DNA of 64,000 nucleotides from Pelagerythrobacter marensis (GCF_001028625.1 NZ_CP011805.1:1240001-1304000), one strand, 5' to 3'; counted from the first letter of the stretch, positions 17,148 through 28,438 are shown. Made by a program: numbers and translations. The notes: generated by a model not told the origin, from the sequence alone.

Positions 17148-19610
17148 TCAGGCTGAATCTGCGGGCTTTTTCACGCGGCTTTCCGCCAGGACGCGGGCGA
17201 CTTCGTCGCTGATCTGCTGCACGCTGAATGGCTTGGCAATAAAATGCATATGGGCCACGTCGATCTCGCTGCGCAGATGTTCTTCGGCATAGCCGGACAT
17301 GAACAGCACCGGCAGATCGGGGCGCACCTTGCGGGCGGCGCGGATCATCGCCGGCCCATCCATGCCGGGCATCACGACATCGGACACGATCAGATCGAAC
17401 GCACCATCGTTGGCGACTGCGGCCAGCCCTTCCTCGCCGTCGGAAGCGACGGTGACCGTGTAACCGGCGCGCGAGAGTGCACGCTCCGCCACGGCGCGGA
17501 CCATGTCCTCATCCTCCACCAGCAATATGCGCCCGCCGGCGGACCAGCCGCTGGCGGATGCCGCTTCTTCCCGGACTTCGCGCCGTTCGGGGCCGCGATG
17601 GACCGGCAGATAGATGGTGAAGCGGGCACCTTCGGCCATGCCGTCCGGCCCGGTGGTATTATCGGCGAAGATAAAGCCGCCCGATTGCTTGACGATGCCA
17701 TAGACCGTCGAAAGGCCCAGCCCCGTGCCCTTGCCCTGTTCCTTGGTGGTGAAGAACGGTTCGAAAATCTTGCCGAGCAGATTCTGGGGAATGCCGCCCC
17801 CGTCATCCTGCACCACCAGCACCGTGTAATCGGCAACAGGGATAATGTCGGACCCCATCTTGCGCACGTCGGTGGCGGATACGCGGCGGGTGGCCAACGT
17901 CAGCCGGCCCGTTCCGTCGCCGCGCGAATGGATCGCGTCGCGCGCGTTGACGGCCAGATTGACGATCACCTGCTCCAGCTGCTGCGGATCGGCGCGCACC
18001 GGCCCCAGATCGCGATCGTGATGGACGCGGAACGCGATCTTCTCCCCCACCAGCCGCTTGAGCAACTGGCTCACCTCACTCACGACATCCGGCACCTGGA
18101 GCACTTCGGGCCGCAGCGTTTGCTGGCGGCTGAAGGCCAGCAACTGGCGCGTCAGGCTCGCCGCCCGATTCGAATTGGCGCGGATCTGCTGGATGTCGTC
18201 GTAATCGCTGTCGCCAGGTGTGTGGCGCAGCAGCATGAGATCGCAGTATCCGATGATCGCGGTCAGCACGTTGTTGAAATCGTGCGCGACACCGCCGGCG
18301 AGCTGGCCCACCGCCTGCATCTTGGTCGCCTGCGCCACCTGATGTTTCAGGCGGGTTTCCTCGGTCGTGTCGACCAGGCTCAGCAGCACTGCTGCCTCCC
18401 CCAGTCCGCGGACGCCGGCCAGGCCCAGCGAAATCGGCTCGTCGGGCTGGTCGAGCAGCCGCACCGCCATGTCGCCGCTGGTCGCCGGCCCGCGCGCAAA
18501 CCGCCGTACCGCATCGATCAGCGCGCTCTTGTCCTCGCGAACCACCAGATCCGAAGGGAACGGCGGCAGGCCGCGGTCTTCGAGCGCGACTGCCCGCAGG
18601 AAGGCATCGTTGGCGAACAGCAGGCGCCCGTCGCGATCGGTCATCGCAAGCCCCAGCGGCAGGGCACCCAGCAGCGCCTCCAGCTGCGGAGTAGCCGCGG
18701 CGTTGCCGCCGCCTTCCCAGCCACCGCCGATCCCGACGCCGCTGTCCACGAGGAGCATCAGCGAAGGAACTTCGTCGGCGCGGGATGGCCGGGCATCGTC
18801 GGGATCGCCCAGCGCAACCTGAACCAGCATCTGAGGCGTGCCCCGCCGCCCCTCGCGAGCGAAATAGATCCGCTCGCGATCGTCGGATCGCAACTGGGCG
18901 ACGAAATCCTGGCCGGCCAGCGTTGCCAGGGGATCGCCGGTCGCGCGTTCGGCAAACCCTGTGCTGACGGCGCGAATTGCGCCATCGGTGCCGACCACGG
19001 CGGCCTCTATGCCCGAATTGGACAGGAACGCGCCCAGCGGGCCCGAAATCCACTCGCCAACCCGTGCCACCGGGTCTTCCAGCTTCAGCGCGGTGAAGCG
19101 CCAGATCAGATAGTCCGCGCCGCGACCGACGCGTTCGGCCTCGCCCCGCCACGCGTCACCTTCGCCTTCCTGCGCCAGCGGTTCGGCCAGGCCGCGCCCG
19201 TCGCGCCATGCCTCGCGCGCGGCGCGCACCATCCGTTCCAGCGATTCGCGATCGAGCGACAGGTTGGGCGGCGCCCGCGATATGCCGAACCATTCGGCAT
19301 AGAGCGAATTGGCGCAAACCAGCCGATTGGCGCGATCGGTAACCGCGATGGCGGTGTCGGGCTGTTCGATGGCGGCCACGGTCACCGACCAGTCCGGCTG
19401 CGCGAACGATTCTTCCCCCGGCGTCTGGCGCATCCGCGAAATCGCGACGCCCGCGGCCATCAACGCCGCGAGCCCGATCCCGTAGCCCGCCGCCAGCGTG
19501 CCACTGCCTGCGATCAGCCAGACGAGCCCGCTGCTCACCAGCAGGGCGACGGCAATGGCCACGATCGGCGGCAATCGCGTGAAGCCGGCAGCGTCTTCCA
19601 GCGCCTTCAT
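17148..19610 (-). CDS. cckA: CckA hybrid histidine kinase
   Basis: 820 aa from an ATG that overlaps the DUF2062 stop (ATGA). Two membrane helices (about 15-35 and 40-58), PAS-like sensor regions (about 75-190 and 200-290, and 308-420), HisKA with H443 in GGVAHDFNNVLTAIIGY, HATPase with the N box near 551-560 and DDGGGIP at 602-608, and a C-terminal receiver with D744 (LIVSDVVMPGMDG). CckA sends phosphate through ChpT to CtrA and CpdR and controls the cell cycle. The call over other hybrid kinases rests on the HDFNNVLTAIIGYCDLML block and receiver sequence. Confidence 0.9.
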   Translation of the reverse strand: MKALEDAAGFTRLPPIVAIAVALLVSSGLVWLIAGSGTLAAGYGIGLAALMAAGVAISRMRQTPGEESFAQPDWSVTVAAIEQPDTAIAVTDRANRLVCANSLYAEWFGISRAPPNLSLDRESLERMVRAAREAWRDGRGLAEPLAQEGEGDAWRGEAERVGRGADYLIWRFTALKLEDPVARVGEWISGPLGAFLSNSGIEAAVVGTDGAIRAVSTGFAERATGDPLATLAGQDFVAQLRSDDRERIYFAREGRRGTPQMLVQVALGDPDDARPSRADEVPSLMLLVDSGVGIGGGWEGGGNAAATPQLEALLGALPLGLAMTDRDGRLLFANDAFLRAVALEDRGLPPFPSDLVVREDKSALIDAVRRFARGPATSGDMAVRLLDQPDEPISLGLAGVRGLGEAAVLLSLVDTTEETRLKHQVAQATKMQAVGQLAGGVAHDFNNVLTAIIGYCDLMLLRHTPGDSDYDDIQQIRANSNRAASLTRQLLAFSRQQTLRPEVLQVPDVVSEVSQLLKRLVGEKIAFRVHHDRDLGPVRADPQQLEQVIVNLAVNARDAIHSRGDGTGRLTLATRRVSATDVRKMGSDIIPVADYTVLVVQDDGGGIPQNLLGKIFEPFFTTKEQGKGTGLGLSTVYGIVKQSGGFIFADNTTGPDGMAEGARFTIYLPVHRGPERREVREEAASASGWSAGGRILLVEDEDMVRAVAERALSRAGYTVTVASDGEEGLAAVANDGAFDLIVSDVVMPGMDGPAMIRAARKVRPDLPVLFMSGYAEEHLRSEIDVAHMHFIAKPFSVQQISDEVARVLAESRVKKPADSA

Positions 19611-20197
19611 CCTTCGCGCGTCCCGAGACGTTGATCGAGCCTGATTTCCATCTGCCGCAGCCGGCGGGCGCGCTTGCGTGCCACGATCATCCGCCAAACC
19701 ACGCTGGACAGGACATATCCGAAAGCCGCCGAAACGACCGAAAGGACGACGAAGCCGAATGCCGTGACCCCGGCAACCTGGAAGGCATCGATCGCGAAAG
19801 CCCAGCGCCCGCTGGCCAGTTCGTCATTGGCAAAGCCCACGGTCACCGCATCAACCTTCAGCACGAAGCGCCCAACCTTGTTCGCCACCAGCAGCCAGAA
19901 CGGCAAGGTGAAGGGATTGGTCACGAATGTCACCAGCGCCGCCACCGGAACATTGGCGCGTGCGGGCAAGGCGAGGAAGGCCGCCAGGAAGATCTGGCCG
20001 ACCGGCACGATGAACGCCGCGAACAGACCCAGGGCAACGCCGCGCGGGACCGAACGGCGGGTGAACCGCCACAGTTCGGGCGTCAGAAAACGGTGTGCGA
20101 TCGGCGCCAGGTACTTGTTGCGCGCCATCCCCTCGCGCGTGGGCATGTATTTGCGCAGCCAGTCAGCGAGAAAGGTCTTGGAAGGCTTGCCGGTCAT
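19607..20197 (-). CDS. DUF2062 domain membrane protein
   Basis: 196 aa from ATG 20197. N-terminal WLRKYMPTREGMARNKYLAPI and SVPRGVALGLFAAFIVPVGQ identify DUF2062, a family of two- to three-helix inner-membrane proteins of unknown function. Helices lie at about 60-80, 88-110 and 145-170. The C-terminal tail is strongly basic (ARKRARRLRQ). Its TGA overlaps the cckA ATG, so the two are translationally coupled; this suggests co-expression but does not show that they work together. Confidence 0.82.
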   Translation of the reverse strand: MTGKPSKTFLADWLRKYMPTREGMARNKYLAPIAHRFLTPELWRFTRRSVPRGVALGLFAAFIVPVGQIFLAAFLALPARANVPVAALVTFVTNPFTLPFWLLVANKVGRFVLKVDAVTVGFANDELASGRWAFAIDAFQVAGVTAFGFVVLSVVSAAFGYVLSSVVWRMIVARKRARRLRQMEIRLDQRLGTREG

Positions 20198-20330
20198 CGT
20201 CCTGCAATCGCAATGGGCGCGGTGCCCTGCGAGGGCAAGGGCTGGGAGGTTAAATCTGGCGAACCGGTCATGGCACGCGATATGGGTAGCGGGATGCGAA
20301 TGGCCAGCGCGTGAACGCCCGAAAATGCGA

Positions 20331-20813
20331 TCAGCGGTTTTCGCGAAGGAGCCGCGCCTTGTCGCGTTTCCAGTCACGCTCCTTGATCGTCTGGCGTTTG
20401 TCGTGGGCCTGCTTGCCCTTGGCCAGCGCCAGTTCCACTTTGGCCCGCCCTGTGGCGTTGAAATAGACCGACAGCGGGACCAGCGTCATCCCCTTGCGCT
20501 CCACCGCACCGAACAGCCGCTCGATCTCGCGCCCATGCAGCAGCAGTTTGCGCGGCCGGCGCGGTTCGTGATTGAAGCGGTTGCCGTGGCTGAATTCGGG
20601 AATGTTGGCGTTGATCAGCCAGACCTGGCCATCGCGAACCTCGGCATAGCTTTCCGCGATCGAGGCTTCGCCCGCCCGCAGCGCCTTTACCTCTGTCCCC
20701 TGGAGCGCGAGGCCGGCTTCGAACTTGTCCTCGATATGATAATCGAACCGCGCACGCCGGTTTTCGGCGACGGTCTTCTGCTTGTCGAAGGTGGCGGGTT
20801 TGGGACGGGCCAT
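20331..20813 (-). CDS. smpB: SmpB, tmRNA-binding protein
   Basis: 160 aa. Partner of tmRNA (SsrA) in rescuing stalled ribosomes. Signature stretches are NRRARFDYHIEDKFEAGLALQGTE, the tRNA-mimic core GQVWLINANIPEF and the basic C-terminal tail HDKRQTIKERDWKRDKARLL, which enters the mRNA channel. No ssrA gene is seen in this window. It is a short unit between the DUF2062 and DUF885 genes. Confidence 0.97.
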   Translation of the reverse strand: MARPKPATFDKQKTVAENRRARFDYHIEDKFEAGLALQGTEVKALRAGEASIAESYAEVRDGQVWLINANIPEFSHGNRFNHEPRRPRKLLLHGREIERLFGAVERKGMTLVPLSVYFNATGRAKVELALAKGKQAHDKRQTIKERDWKRDKARLLRENR

Positions 20814-20880
20814 AAGGCCGCGCCATGTAGGCGTTCGAAGCGCTATCGAAAAGCCCTGCCCGACGATTCAGGCCAAGGGG

Positions 20881-22203
20881 TCAGTTCGCTTCGGCCGCCA
20901 TGGCGATCAGGTCGGCGGGCAGAACGGGTTCGCTCAGCAGCCGTTCCATTCGCTCCCAGCGCAGATTTTCGTCCGCCGCACCTGCCTCGATCGCGTCCCG
21001 CACCATGTCGCGGCCGAGGCCGTAATTGATGATATAGCTGCGATAGGTGTCGATAAACGCCAGCGACTGTTTCGCACGTTCGGGCGATACCAGCTGATAG
21101 CGCTGGAGAAGCGCCACCGCCTCTTCCGCGTCCACCTCTCCGGCGAGATAGCGCGATGCAATCGTGTAACGCGCAGCAGTGAGGTCCGCCATCGCATCGC
21201 GCAAGGCGATATAGCGGGCGACGTCGAGCCCTTCGAGCCCGGCGATCGGCGCCAGCACGTCGCGCGTGAACGCCACATCTTCCCCGCCCGGAAAGGCGAG
21301 ATCGATCCCGTAATTGGCGGAACCTTCGGCGATCAGCGATTGCGGCGAATAGAGCGGATAGACCGAAAATTCCTGCCACCCGCGCCCGTTCACCAGCTCG
21401 CGTTCGAGCAGCGAATTGAACGCATGGTGCCCCGGATATCCTTCGTGGCAGCCCAGATCGATCGCACGGTCGAGCCGCACGGGCAGGTCGATATTGACCT
21501 CGATCTTCGAATGATAATCGCCCTGGTAGTAGTTATAACCGCTCCACGGCTTGTCGGTCACCAGCGCCAGCGTGAAGCTCTCGCCCTCGGGCAGGGCAAT
21601 GTGATTCAGCGTGCGGCGCTTGCACTCCGCAATCGCTGCATCCATCGCCGGACGCACCCGATCGGCCGGCATGTCGAAACGCTTCTGGAAAGTATCGATC
21701 CGCTGCCACAGCGGCCCCTCGCCCGGCACCAGCCGTTCGATCCGCGCCAGCACGGGATCGAAACCGCTCAGCGGCGGCAGCTCGGGCCGCACGCCGAACA
21801 GCCCCTCCGCCTCATCCGCGAACGACAGGTTTTCGCCCCGCATCATCCGCAGCCGCGTGCGGGCCGCGGTGAGTTGCGCAACCAGGAAGCGCGCGCGGCG
21901 CTCCTCCATCGTCACGCCCTCAACGCCATCATCGGCGAATTCGCCGGCGCGCGCCTTCAATGCCGCAACGCGCGCCTCCAGCAGCGGCAGCGACTGGCCG
22001 GGCGCCTCCGCCACGGCCTGCGCCCGCACCGCCTCCGGCCCATAATAGGCATCGATATAGCCGTCTTCCTTCTCACCAATGGTGAGCTGGAGCAGGAGAT
22101 AATCCGCCGCCACCGTGTCGAGCGTATCGGGCGGCCGGTGCGATACCGTCGCGCAGCCGGCCAGCGCGATTGCAGCGCCGAGGCCCAGCAGCGCCGCGCG
22201 CAT
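20881..22203 (-). CDS. DUF885 family lipoprotein, probable metallohydrolase
   Basis: 440 aa from ATG 22203, which overlaps the dapA stop (ATGA). A lipoprotein signal with lipobox ALAGC ends at about residue 19. The C-terminal half has CHEGYPGHHAFNSLLERE, the HExxPGHH-type motif of DUF885 proteins, thought to bind a metal as in M32-like peptidases. An acidic ligand candidate is in IAEGSANYGIDLAF. Peptidase activity is inferred from the motif. Coupling to dapA suggests common expression only. Confidence 0.8.
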   Translation of the reverse strand: MRAALLGLGAAIALAGCATVSHRPPDTLDTVAADYLLLQLTIGEKEDGYIDAYYGPEAVRAQAVAEAPGQSLPLLEARVAALKARAGEFADDGVEGVTMEERRARFLVAQLTAARTRLRMMRGENLSFADEAEGLFGVRPELPPLSGFDPVLARIERLVPGEGPLWQRIDTFQKRFDMPADRVRPAMDAAIAECKRRTLNHIALPEGESFTLALVTDKPWSGYNYYQGDYHSKIEVNIDLPVRLDRAIDLGCHEGYPGHHAFNSLLERELVNGRGWQEFSVYPLYSPQSLIAEGSANYGIDLAFPGGEDVAFTRDVLAPIAGLEGLDVARYIALRDAMADLTAARYTIASRYLAGEVDAEEAVALLQRYQLVSPERAKQSLAFIDTYRSYIINYGLGRDMVRDAIEAGAADENLRWERMERLLSEPVLPADLIAMAAEAN

Positions 22204-23084
22204 CAGACGAGGCCCGCGTGCTTCAGCGCTTCGTCCACGGCCTTCTTCGCATGGTCCGAACACTCCACCAGCGGCAGGCGAACCCCGGGCAGAACCCAGT
22301 CGTGCACGCGGCTGAGCGCATACTTCACCGGTGCTGGGCTCGCATCTTCGAACATCGCGTAGTGCAGCGGGCACAGCAGATCGTTCAGTTCACGCGCGCG
22401 AACCAGATCGTTGTCGGCGCAGGCCTGCTGGAATTCGGCACAGAGCGCCGGCGCGACATTGGCCGTTACCGAAATGCACCCCGCCGATCCCGCGGCGTTG
22501 GCTGGCAGGGCGAGTTCATCGTCGCCCGAAAGCTGGCAGAAATCCTTCCCGATTCCCATGCGGTGGTCGGTGACCCGCGACAGATCGCCGCTCGCATCCT
22601 TGATGCCCACGATCCGGTCGGGATAGCGCTTGGCCAGCGCGCAGACCGTTTCGGGCTCGATGTCGGTCACCGTGCGGCCGGGCACATTGTAGAGCACGAT
22701 GGGCAGGTCGGAATTTTCAGCAAGGAAACTGAAATGCGCGATCAGCCCGGCCTGGCCTGGGCGATTGTAATAAGGCGCAACGCACAGCGCGGCGGCGGCC
22801 CCGGCCTTGCGCGAGAAATTCATGTGCAACAGCGCGTTACGGGTATCGTTGCTGCCGCATCCAGCGATAATCGGAACCCGCCCCGCGGCCTGTTCGACAC
22901 AGATTTCGATGACGCGGTGATGTTCGGCATTGGACAGGGTCGATGCTTCGCCCGTCGTTCCGCAGGGGACCAGCGCCTTGCTGCCATTGTCGATCTGCCA
23001 GTCGACCAGGCGGCGAAAAGCCGGTTCATCCAACGATCCATCGCGAAAAGGAGTCACCAGAGCCGGAATCGAACCCGAAAACAT
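22203..23084 (-). CDS. dapA: 4-hydroxy-tetrahydrodipicolinate synthase
   Basis: 293 aa. Condenses pyruvate with aspartate semialdehyde at the first committed step of lysine and diaminopimelate synthesis. Schiff-base K162 (VGIKDASGD), Y132 in LYNVPGRT and the TTGE motif at 43-46 are present. The start at ATG 23084 is preferred because AAGGA lies 8 nt before it; ATG 23093 has no room for a ribosome-binding site. It is divergent from the lytic transglycosylase gene, 91 bp away, joining precursor supply and turnover of peptidoglycan. Confidence 0.95.
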   Translation of the reverse strand: MFSGSIPALVTPFRDGSLDEPAFRRLVDWQIDNGSKALVPCGTTGEASTLSNAEHHRVIEICVEQAAGRVPIIAGCGSNDTRNALLHMNFSRKAGAAAALCVAPYYNRPGQAGLIAHFSFLAENSDLPIVLYNVPGRTVTDIEPETVCALAKRYPDRIVGIKDASGDLSRVTDHRMGIGKDFCQLSGDDELALPANAAGSAGCISVTANVAPALCAEFQQACADNDLVRARELNDLLCPLHYAMFEDASPAPVKYALSRVHDWVLPGVRLPLVECSDHAKKAVDEALKHAGLV

Positions 23085-23175
23085 TGTCTGCATCCTTGCC
23101 ATTGCCCTAAGCGCCAGGCGAACTTTGCGCTGGGATTTCATTTATTCAGCGCCTGATAAGGAGACGGGGGGCAAC

Positions 23176-25149
<1,974 letters not shown>

Positions 25150-25202
25150 GGCGCTTCGTTCCGCCGCTTTCACCGCAATGCCCGTTCGGCTAGTGACCGC
25201 TG

Positions 25203-25688
25203 ATGTCCGCGACCGCCAAGACGAACCCGATCACGCCAGCCGGCTACAACGCGCTCAAGGCGCGTTACGACCGGCTGCTCGGCGTTGAACGGCCCGAGAT
25301 TGTGGAGATCGTCTCGTGGGCGGCGGGCAATGGCGACCGGAGCGAGAACGGGGATTACCTGTACGGGCGCAAGCGGATGCGCGAAATCGATCGCGAACTG
25401 GCGCATCTGGCCCGCCGGATGAAGGCCGCACGAGTAATCGACCCCGCCGAACAGACGGACCGTTCGCGGGCCTTTTTCGGCGCGCGGATCGAACTCGCGG
25501 ACGAGGACGATCACCGCCAGGCCGTAACCCTGGTGGGCGATGACGAGCAGGATGCCGGTGCCGGCAGGATCGGCTGGTCCAGCCCACTTGCGCGGGCGCT
25601 TCGCGGCGCATCGGTGGGCGATTTGCGCACGGTGCGCCTGCCCGGCGGGGAGAAGGAATGGGAAGTGATTGCGATCGCTTATGATTAG
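25203..25688 (+). CDS. greB: Transcript cleavage factor GreB
   Basis: 161 aa. N-terminal coiled coil with NGDRSENGDYLYGRKRMREID, the GreB-type tip with the acidic residues that stimulate RNA cleavage by backtracked RNA polymerase, followed by the FKBP-like C-terminal domain (about 85-160). The GRKRMREIDRE form distinguishes GreB from GreA. Its last 8 nt overlap the start of the next gene. Confidence 0.92.
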   Translation: MSATAKTNPITPAGYNALKARYDRLLGVERPEIVEIVSWAAGNGDRSENGDYLYGRKRMREIDRELAHLARRMKAARVIDPAEQTDRSRAFFGARIELADEDDHRQAVTLVGDDEQDAGAGRIGWSSPLARALRGASVGDLRTVRLPGGEKEWEVIAIAYD

Positions 25689-26169
25689 GGCCGCATTCCT
25701 GCCCCTGGCGCTGCTGGCGCTTTCAGCCCCGGTCCAGGCCCGCGACGATCTGGGTGTGTTTTCCAGTTGGGCCGCGTTTCGCGACCCCGGCGTCCCGCGC
25801 TGTTACGCCATCGCGCGTCCGGCGGCGAGCGGGCGTTCGGCCGACTATCGCCCCTTCGCCAGCATCGGAACCTGGCCGAAGCGCCAGATCCGCGGGCAGA
25901 TCCATTTCCGCCTGTCGCGCAAGCTCGCCTCCAGCCCCCGGATCACGCTCGCGGTGGGGGACAGGCGCTTTTCGCTCGTCGGCGGCGGCGGCGACGCCTG
26001 GGCGCGCGACAGGCGAATGGACGCGGCCATCGTCGCGGCAATGCGCTCTGCCGGGCGAATGACGATATCGGCCACCGACAGCCGGAACCGTCGCTTTACC
26101 GACCGCTACGACCTCACCGGCGCGGCGACCGCGATGGATGCCGCGACGGTCGGCTGCGCAAGGCGTTGA
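25681..26169 (+). CDS. Secreted IalB-like protein
   Basis: 162 aa from ATG 25681, inside the end of greB (ATGATTAG). Signal peptide through VQARDD. The mature part has a W near the start (FSSWAAF), two Cys (PRCYAIAR and the last residues VGCARR) and an order of segments, ITLAVGDRRFSLVGGG, WARDRRMDAAIVAAMRSAGRM, that resembles invasion-associated locus B proteins. The similarity is by pattern only; function is unknown. Confidence 0.6.
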   Translation: MIRAAFLPLALLALSAPVQARDDLGVFSSWAAFRDPGVPRCYAIARPAASGRSADYRPFASIGTWPKRQIRGQIHFRLSRKLASSPRITLAVGDRRFSLVGGGGDAWARDRRMDAAIVAAMRSAGRMTISATDSRNRRFTDRYDLTGAATAMDAATVGCARR

Positions 26170-26180
26170 CCCCATGCGAA

Positions 26181-26206
26181 AAGGGCGGAGCCGCAGCCCC
26201 GCCCTT
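26181..26206. terminator. Convergent terminator
   Basis: 8-bp stem AAGGGCGG (26181-26188) with CCGCCCTT (26199-26206). Read on the minus strand it ends in TTTTC, suiting the beta-barrel gene; it also lies 11 nt past the stop of the plus-strand gene. Confidence 0.65.
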
Positions 26207-26230
26207 CCCTTGCGATTATGATCCCACGGA

Positions 26231-26902
26231 TCAGAAGCGCCAGCCGACCGCCGCCATGACCTGGTGACGGTCAAGATCGACGTCGAACCGTTCGCTGTCG
26301 GCCAGCGTGCCGTCCATGTCGATTTCGGCTTCCGAGTAGTTCGAGTAACGATACTCGCCCTTGATATACATGCCCGAATTCATTGCGTACTCGACACCGG
26401 CGCCCACGCGGTAGCCGTCGGTATCGATGTCGTTGGCGAATTCGGTCGTGCCGTCGTTCGACAGGATATCGAACTTGGCGTTGGTATAGCCGCCCTTGGC
26501 ATAGACCAGCGTATTCGGCGTCGCCTTCACACCGGCGCGAAGGCCGATGTAGAGATCGCGGTTGGTATCGACGCTGCCGAGGCCGAAGCCTTCGAAATCG
26601 CCGTTTTCGAAATCGGTATCCGCGGTCGAGCCCATGAACTCGCCTTCGATACCGACCACGGCGCCGCCGGTGTCGAGGTCGTAACCCGCCTCGATGCCGT
26701 AGCCGAAGCCTTCGATCGACTGATCGTTGTTGTTGTCATCGGTATCGTCGTCGATGTCGCTGCCGGCGCGGGTCTGGTCGTATCCTCCGATCACACCGAT
26801 GCGCGGTCCGTGAAACGGCGAATCCTGGGTCGATTGCGCCATCGCCGGGGTGGCGAGCGCGACAAGCGATCCGGTGGCGATGAGTGCGATTGCGTGTTTC
26901 AT
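26231..26902 (-). CDS. Outer membrane beta-barrel protein (OmpA/Opa-like porin family)
   Basis: 223 aa from ATG 26902. Signal peptide MKHAIALIATGSLVALATPAMAQ. The mature protein shows alternating strands (GPRIGVIGGYDQT, GYGIEAGYDLD, YIGLRAGVKAT, LVYAKGGYTNAKF, YRVGAGVEYAM, GMYIKGEYRYSNYSE) and ends in the outer-membrane signature VGWRF, as expected for an eight-stranded barrel. The first loop is strongly acidic (DIDDDTDDNNNDQ). Promoter elements are not clear in the 280-bp upstream gap. Confidence 0.85.
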   Translation of the reverse strand: MKHAIALIATGSLVALATPAMAQSTQDSPFHGPRIGVIGGYDQTRAGSDIDDDTDDNNNDQSIEGFGYGIEAGYDLDTGGAVVGIEGEFMGSTADTDFENGDFEGFGLGSVDTNRDLYIGLRAGVKATPNTLVYAKGGYTNAKFDILSNDGTTEFANDIDTDGYRVGAGVEYAMNSGMYIKGEYRYSNYSEAEIDMDGTLADSERFDVDLDRHQVMAAVGWRF

Positions 26903-27184
26903 AAGTACTCCGTTGTTGTCCGACGATTGGCTCTCTGGCCGCCCGCCTGGACCACCCAAACGGCGCGCGGATCACAACGGTTTCATGAACCTCATACAAC
27001 AAAGTTTGTGTGGTTTTTCAGCCACATATCTGTCGACGAACCGCCCGATTTTCTCGACGAACGATCGGGAACCAAACGCACCATAGGGCCACGCGCCGAT
27101 TGCCTGCGACAAACAGCTGGATTTTCGGCGATCGGCGGCATCCCTTTGCCATGCGGGCTTGCGCGCCCTATATGCTGCTCCGCC
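26903..27184. other. Intergenic region between divergent beta-barrel gene and rlmN
   Basis: Nearly 280 bp without a convincing gene. It holds a likely rlmN promoter at its right end (27146-27174), a short hairpin GTGG...CCAC near 27010-27026, and AT-rich DNA around 26990-27020 where the promoter of the barrel gene is probably placed. No small RNA or riboswitch signature was seen. Confidence 0.5.
27146..27174 (+). promoter_or_regulatory. rlmN promoter
   Basis: TTGCCA (27146-27151), 17-nt spacer, TATATG (27169-27174). It predicts transcription from about 27181, only a few bases before the ATG at 27185. Confidence 0.55.
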
Positions 27185-28438
27185 ATGGCCGATACCGCAT
27201 TGATGAGCATTCCGGGGCAAGTAGACCCCGTTCCTGTCGCGCGCGACATTACGCCGCGTGCCGACGGCCGCGTTGATCTGATAGGATTGCCGCGCCCCCG
27301 CATTGCCGAACTGTTCGCCGAAGCGGGGCTGGACCCGCGCCAGGCCAAGTTGCGCGCGAAGCAGGTCTATCACTGGCTCTATCACCGCGGCGCGACCGCG
27401 TTCGAGACGATGACGGACATCGCCAAGACGATGCGCCCCTGGCTCGCCGAACGCTTCGTGATCGGCCGCCCCGACGTGGTGGAAGCGCAGCATTCCAGCG
27501 ACGGCACCCGCAAGTGGCTGCTGCGGACCGCCGATGGCCACGAGTTCGAAATGGTTTTCATCCCGGATGAAGATCGCGGAACACTGTGCGTTTCCAGCCA
27601 GGTCGGCTGCACGCTCAATTGCCGGTTCTGCCATACCGGGACGATGCGCCTGGTGCGCAACCTGACCCCGGGCGAAATCGTCGGCCAGGTCATGCTTGCG
27701 CGCGACGCCCTGGGCGAATGGCCCAAAGGGCGAATGGACGTCGCCGAAGTTGAGGACGAGGCCGAATATACAGCCGATGGCCGCCTGCTGACCAATATCG
27801 TGATGATGGGCATGGGCGAGCCGCTCTACAATTTCGACAATGTCCGCGATGCGCTGCGGCTGGTGATGGACGGGGACGGGCTGGCCCTGTCCAAACGGCG
27901 CATCACGCTGTCGACCAGCGGCGTAGTGCCGATGATGGGCCGCTGCGGGGATGAAATCGGGGTCAACCTCGCCGTTTCGCTCCACGCTGTGACCAAGGAC
28001 GTGCGCGACGAGATCGTGCCGATCAACCGCAAGTACGGGATCGAGGAACTGCTGGCGGCCTGCGCGGCCTACCCCGGTGCCTCCAACGCGCGCCGGATCA
28101 CGTTCGAATACGTCATGCTGAAAGACAAGAACGACAGCGACGACGATGCGCGTGAACTGGTCCGTCTGCTGAAGGAATATCGTCTTCCGGCGAAGGTCAA
28201 TCTGATCCCGTTCAACCCCTGGGCCGGCGCGCCCTACGAATGTTCCACGCCGGAACGCATTCGCCGGTTCTCCGACATCGTGTTCGAAGCCGGCATTTCG
28301 GCTCCGGTGCGGACGCCCCGCGGGCGGGATATCGACGCGGCCTGCGGCCAGTTGAAGACGACCGCGCAGAAGGTCAGCCGCGCACAGCGTGACCGCGAAG
28401 CCGCCGAGCGCACAGCCACCGCGGTGGCCGCGTCCTGA
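27185..28438 (+). CDS. rlmN: 23S rRNA/tRNA (adenine-C2) methyltransferase RlmN
   Basis: 417 aa. Radical-SAM enzyme methylating A2503 of 23S rRNA and A37 of some tRNAs. The 4Fe-4S cluster motif CTLNCRFC uses C142, C146 and C149; GMGEPLYN is the SAM-binding GGE-type motif; the conserved second cysteine lies in AACGQL near the C-terminus. An acidic insert (DVAEVEDEAEYTADG) follows the cluster domain, as in other alphaproteobacteria. If the promoter at 27146 is right, the mRNA has almost no leader; ATG 27203 is an alternative start. Confidence 0.95.
   Translation: MADTALMSIPGQVDPVPVARDITPRADGRVDLIGLPRPRIAELFAEAGLDPRQAKLRAKQVYHWLYHRGATAFETMTDIAKTMRPWLAERFVIGRPDVVEAQHSSDGTRKWLLRTADGHEFEMVFIPDEDRGTLCVSSQVGCTLNCRFCHTGTMRLVRNLTPGEIVGQVMLARDALGEWPKGRMDVAEVEDEAEYTADGRLLTNIVMMGMGEPLYNFDNVRDALRLVMDGDGLALSKRRITLSTSGVVPMMGRCGDEIGVNLAVSLHAVTKDVRDEIVPINRKYGIEELLAACAAYPGASNARRITFEYVMLKDKNDSDDDARELVRLLKEYRLPAKVNLIPFNPWAGAPYECSTPERIRRFSDIVFEAGISAPVRTPRGRDIDAACGQLKTTAQKVSRAQRDREAAERTATAVAAS

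Noticed and set aside
17244..19634. 796-aa open frame antisense to cckA
   Set aside because: Antisense shadow of the kinase; composition is His/Arg/Pro-rich without domains.
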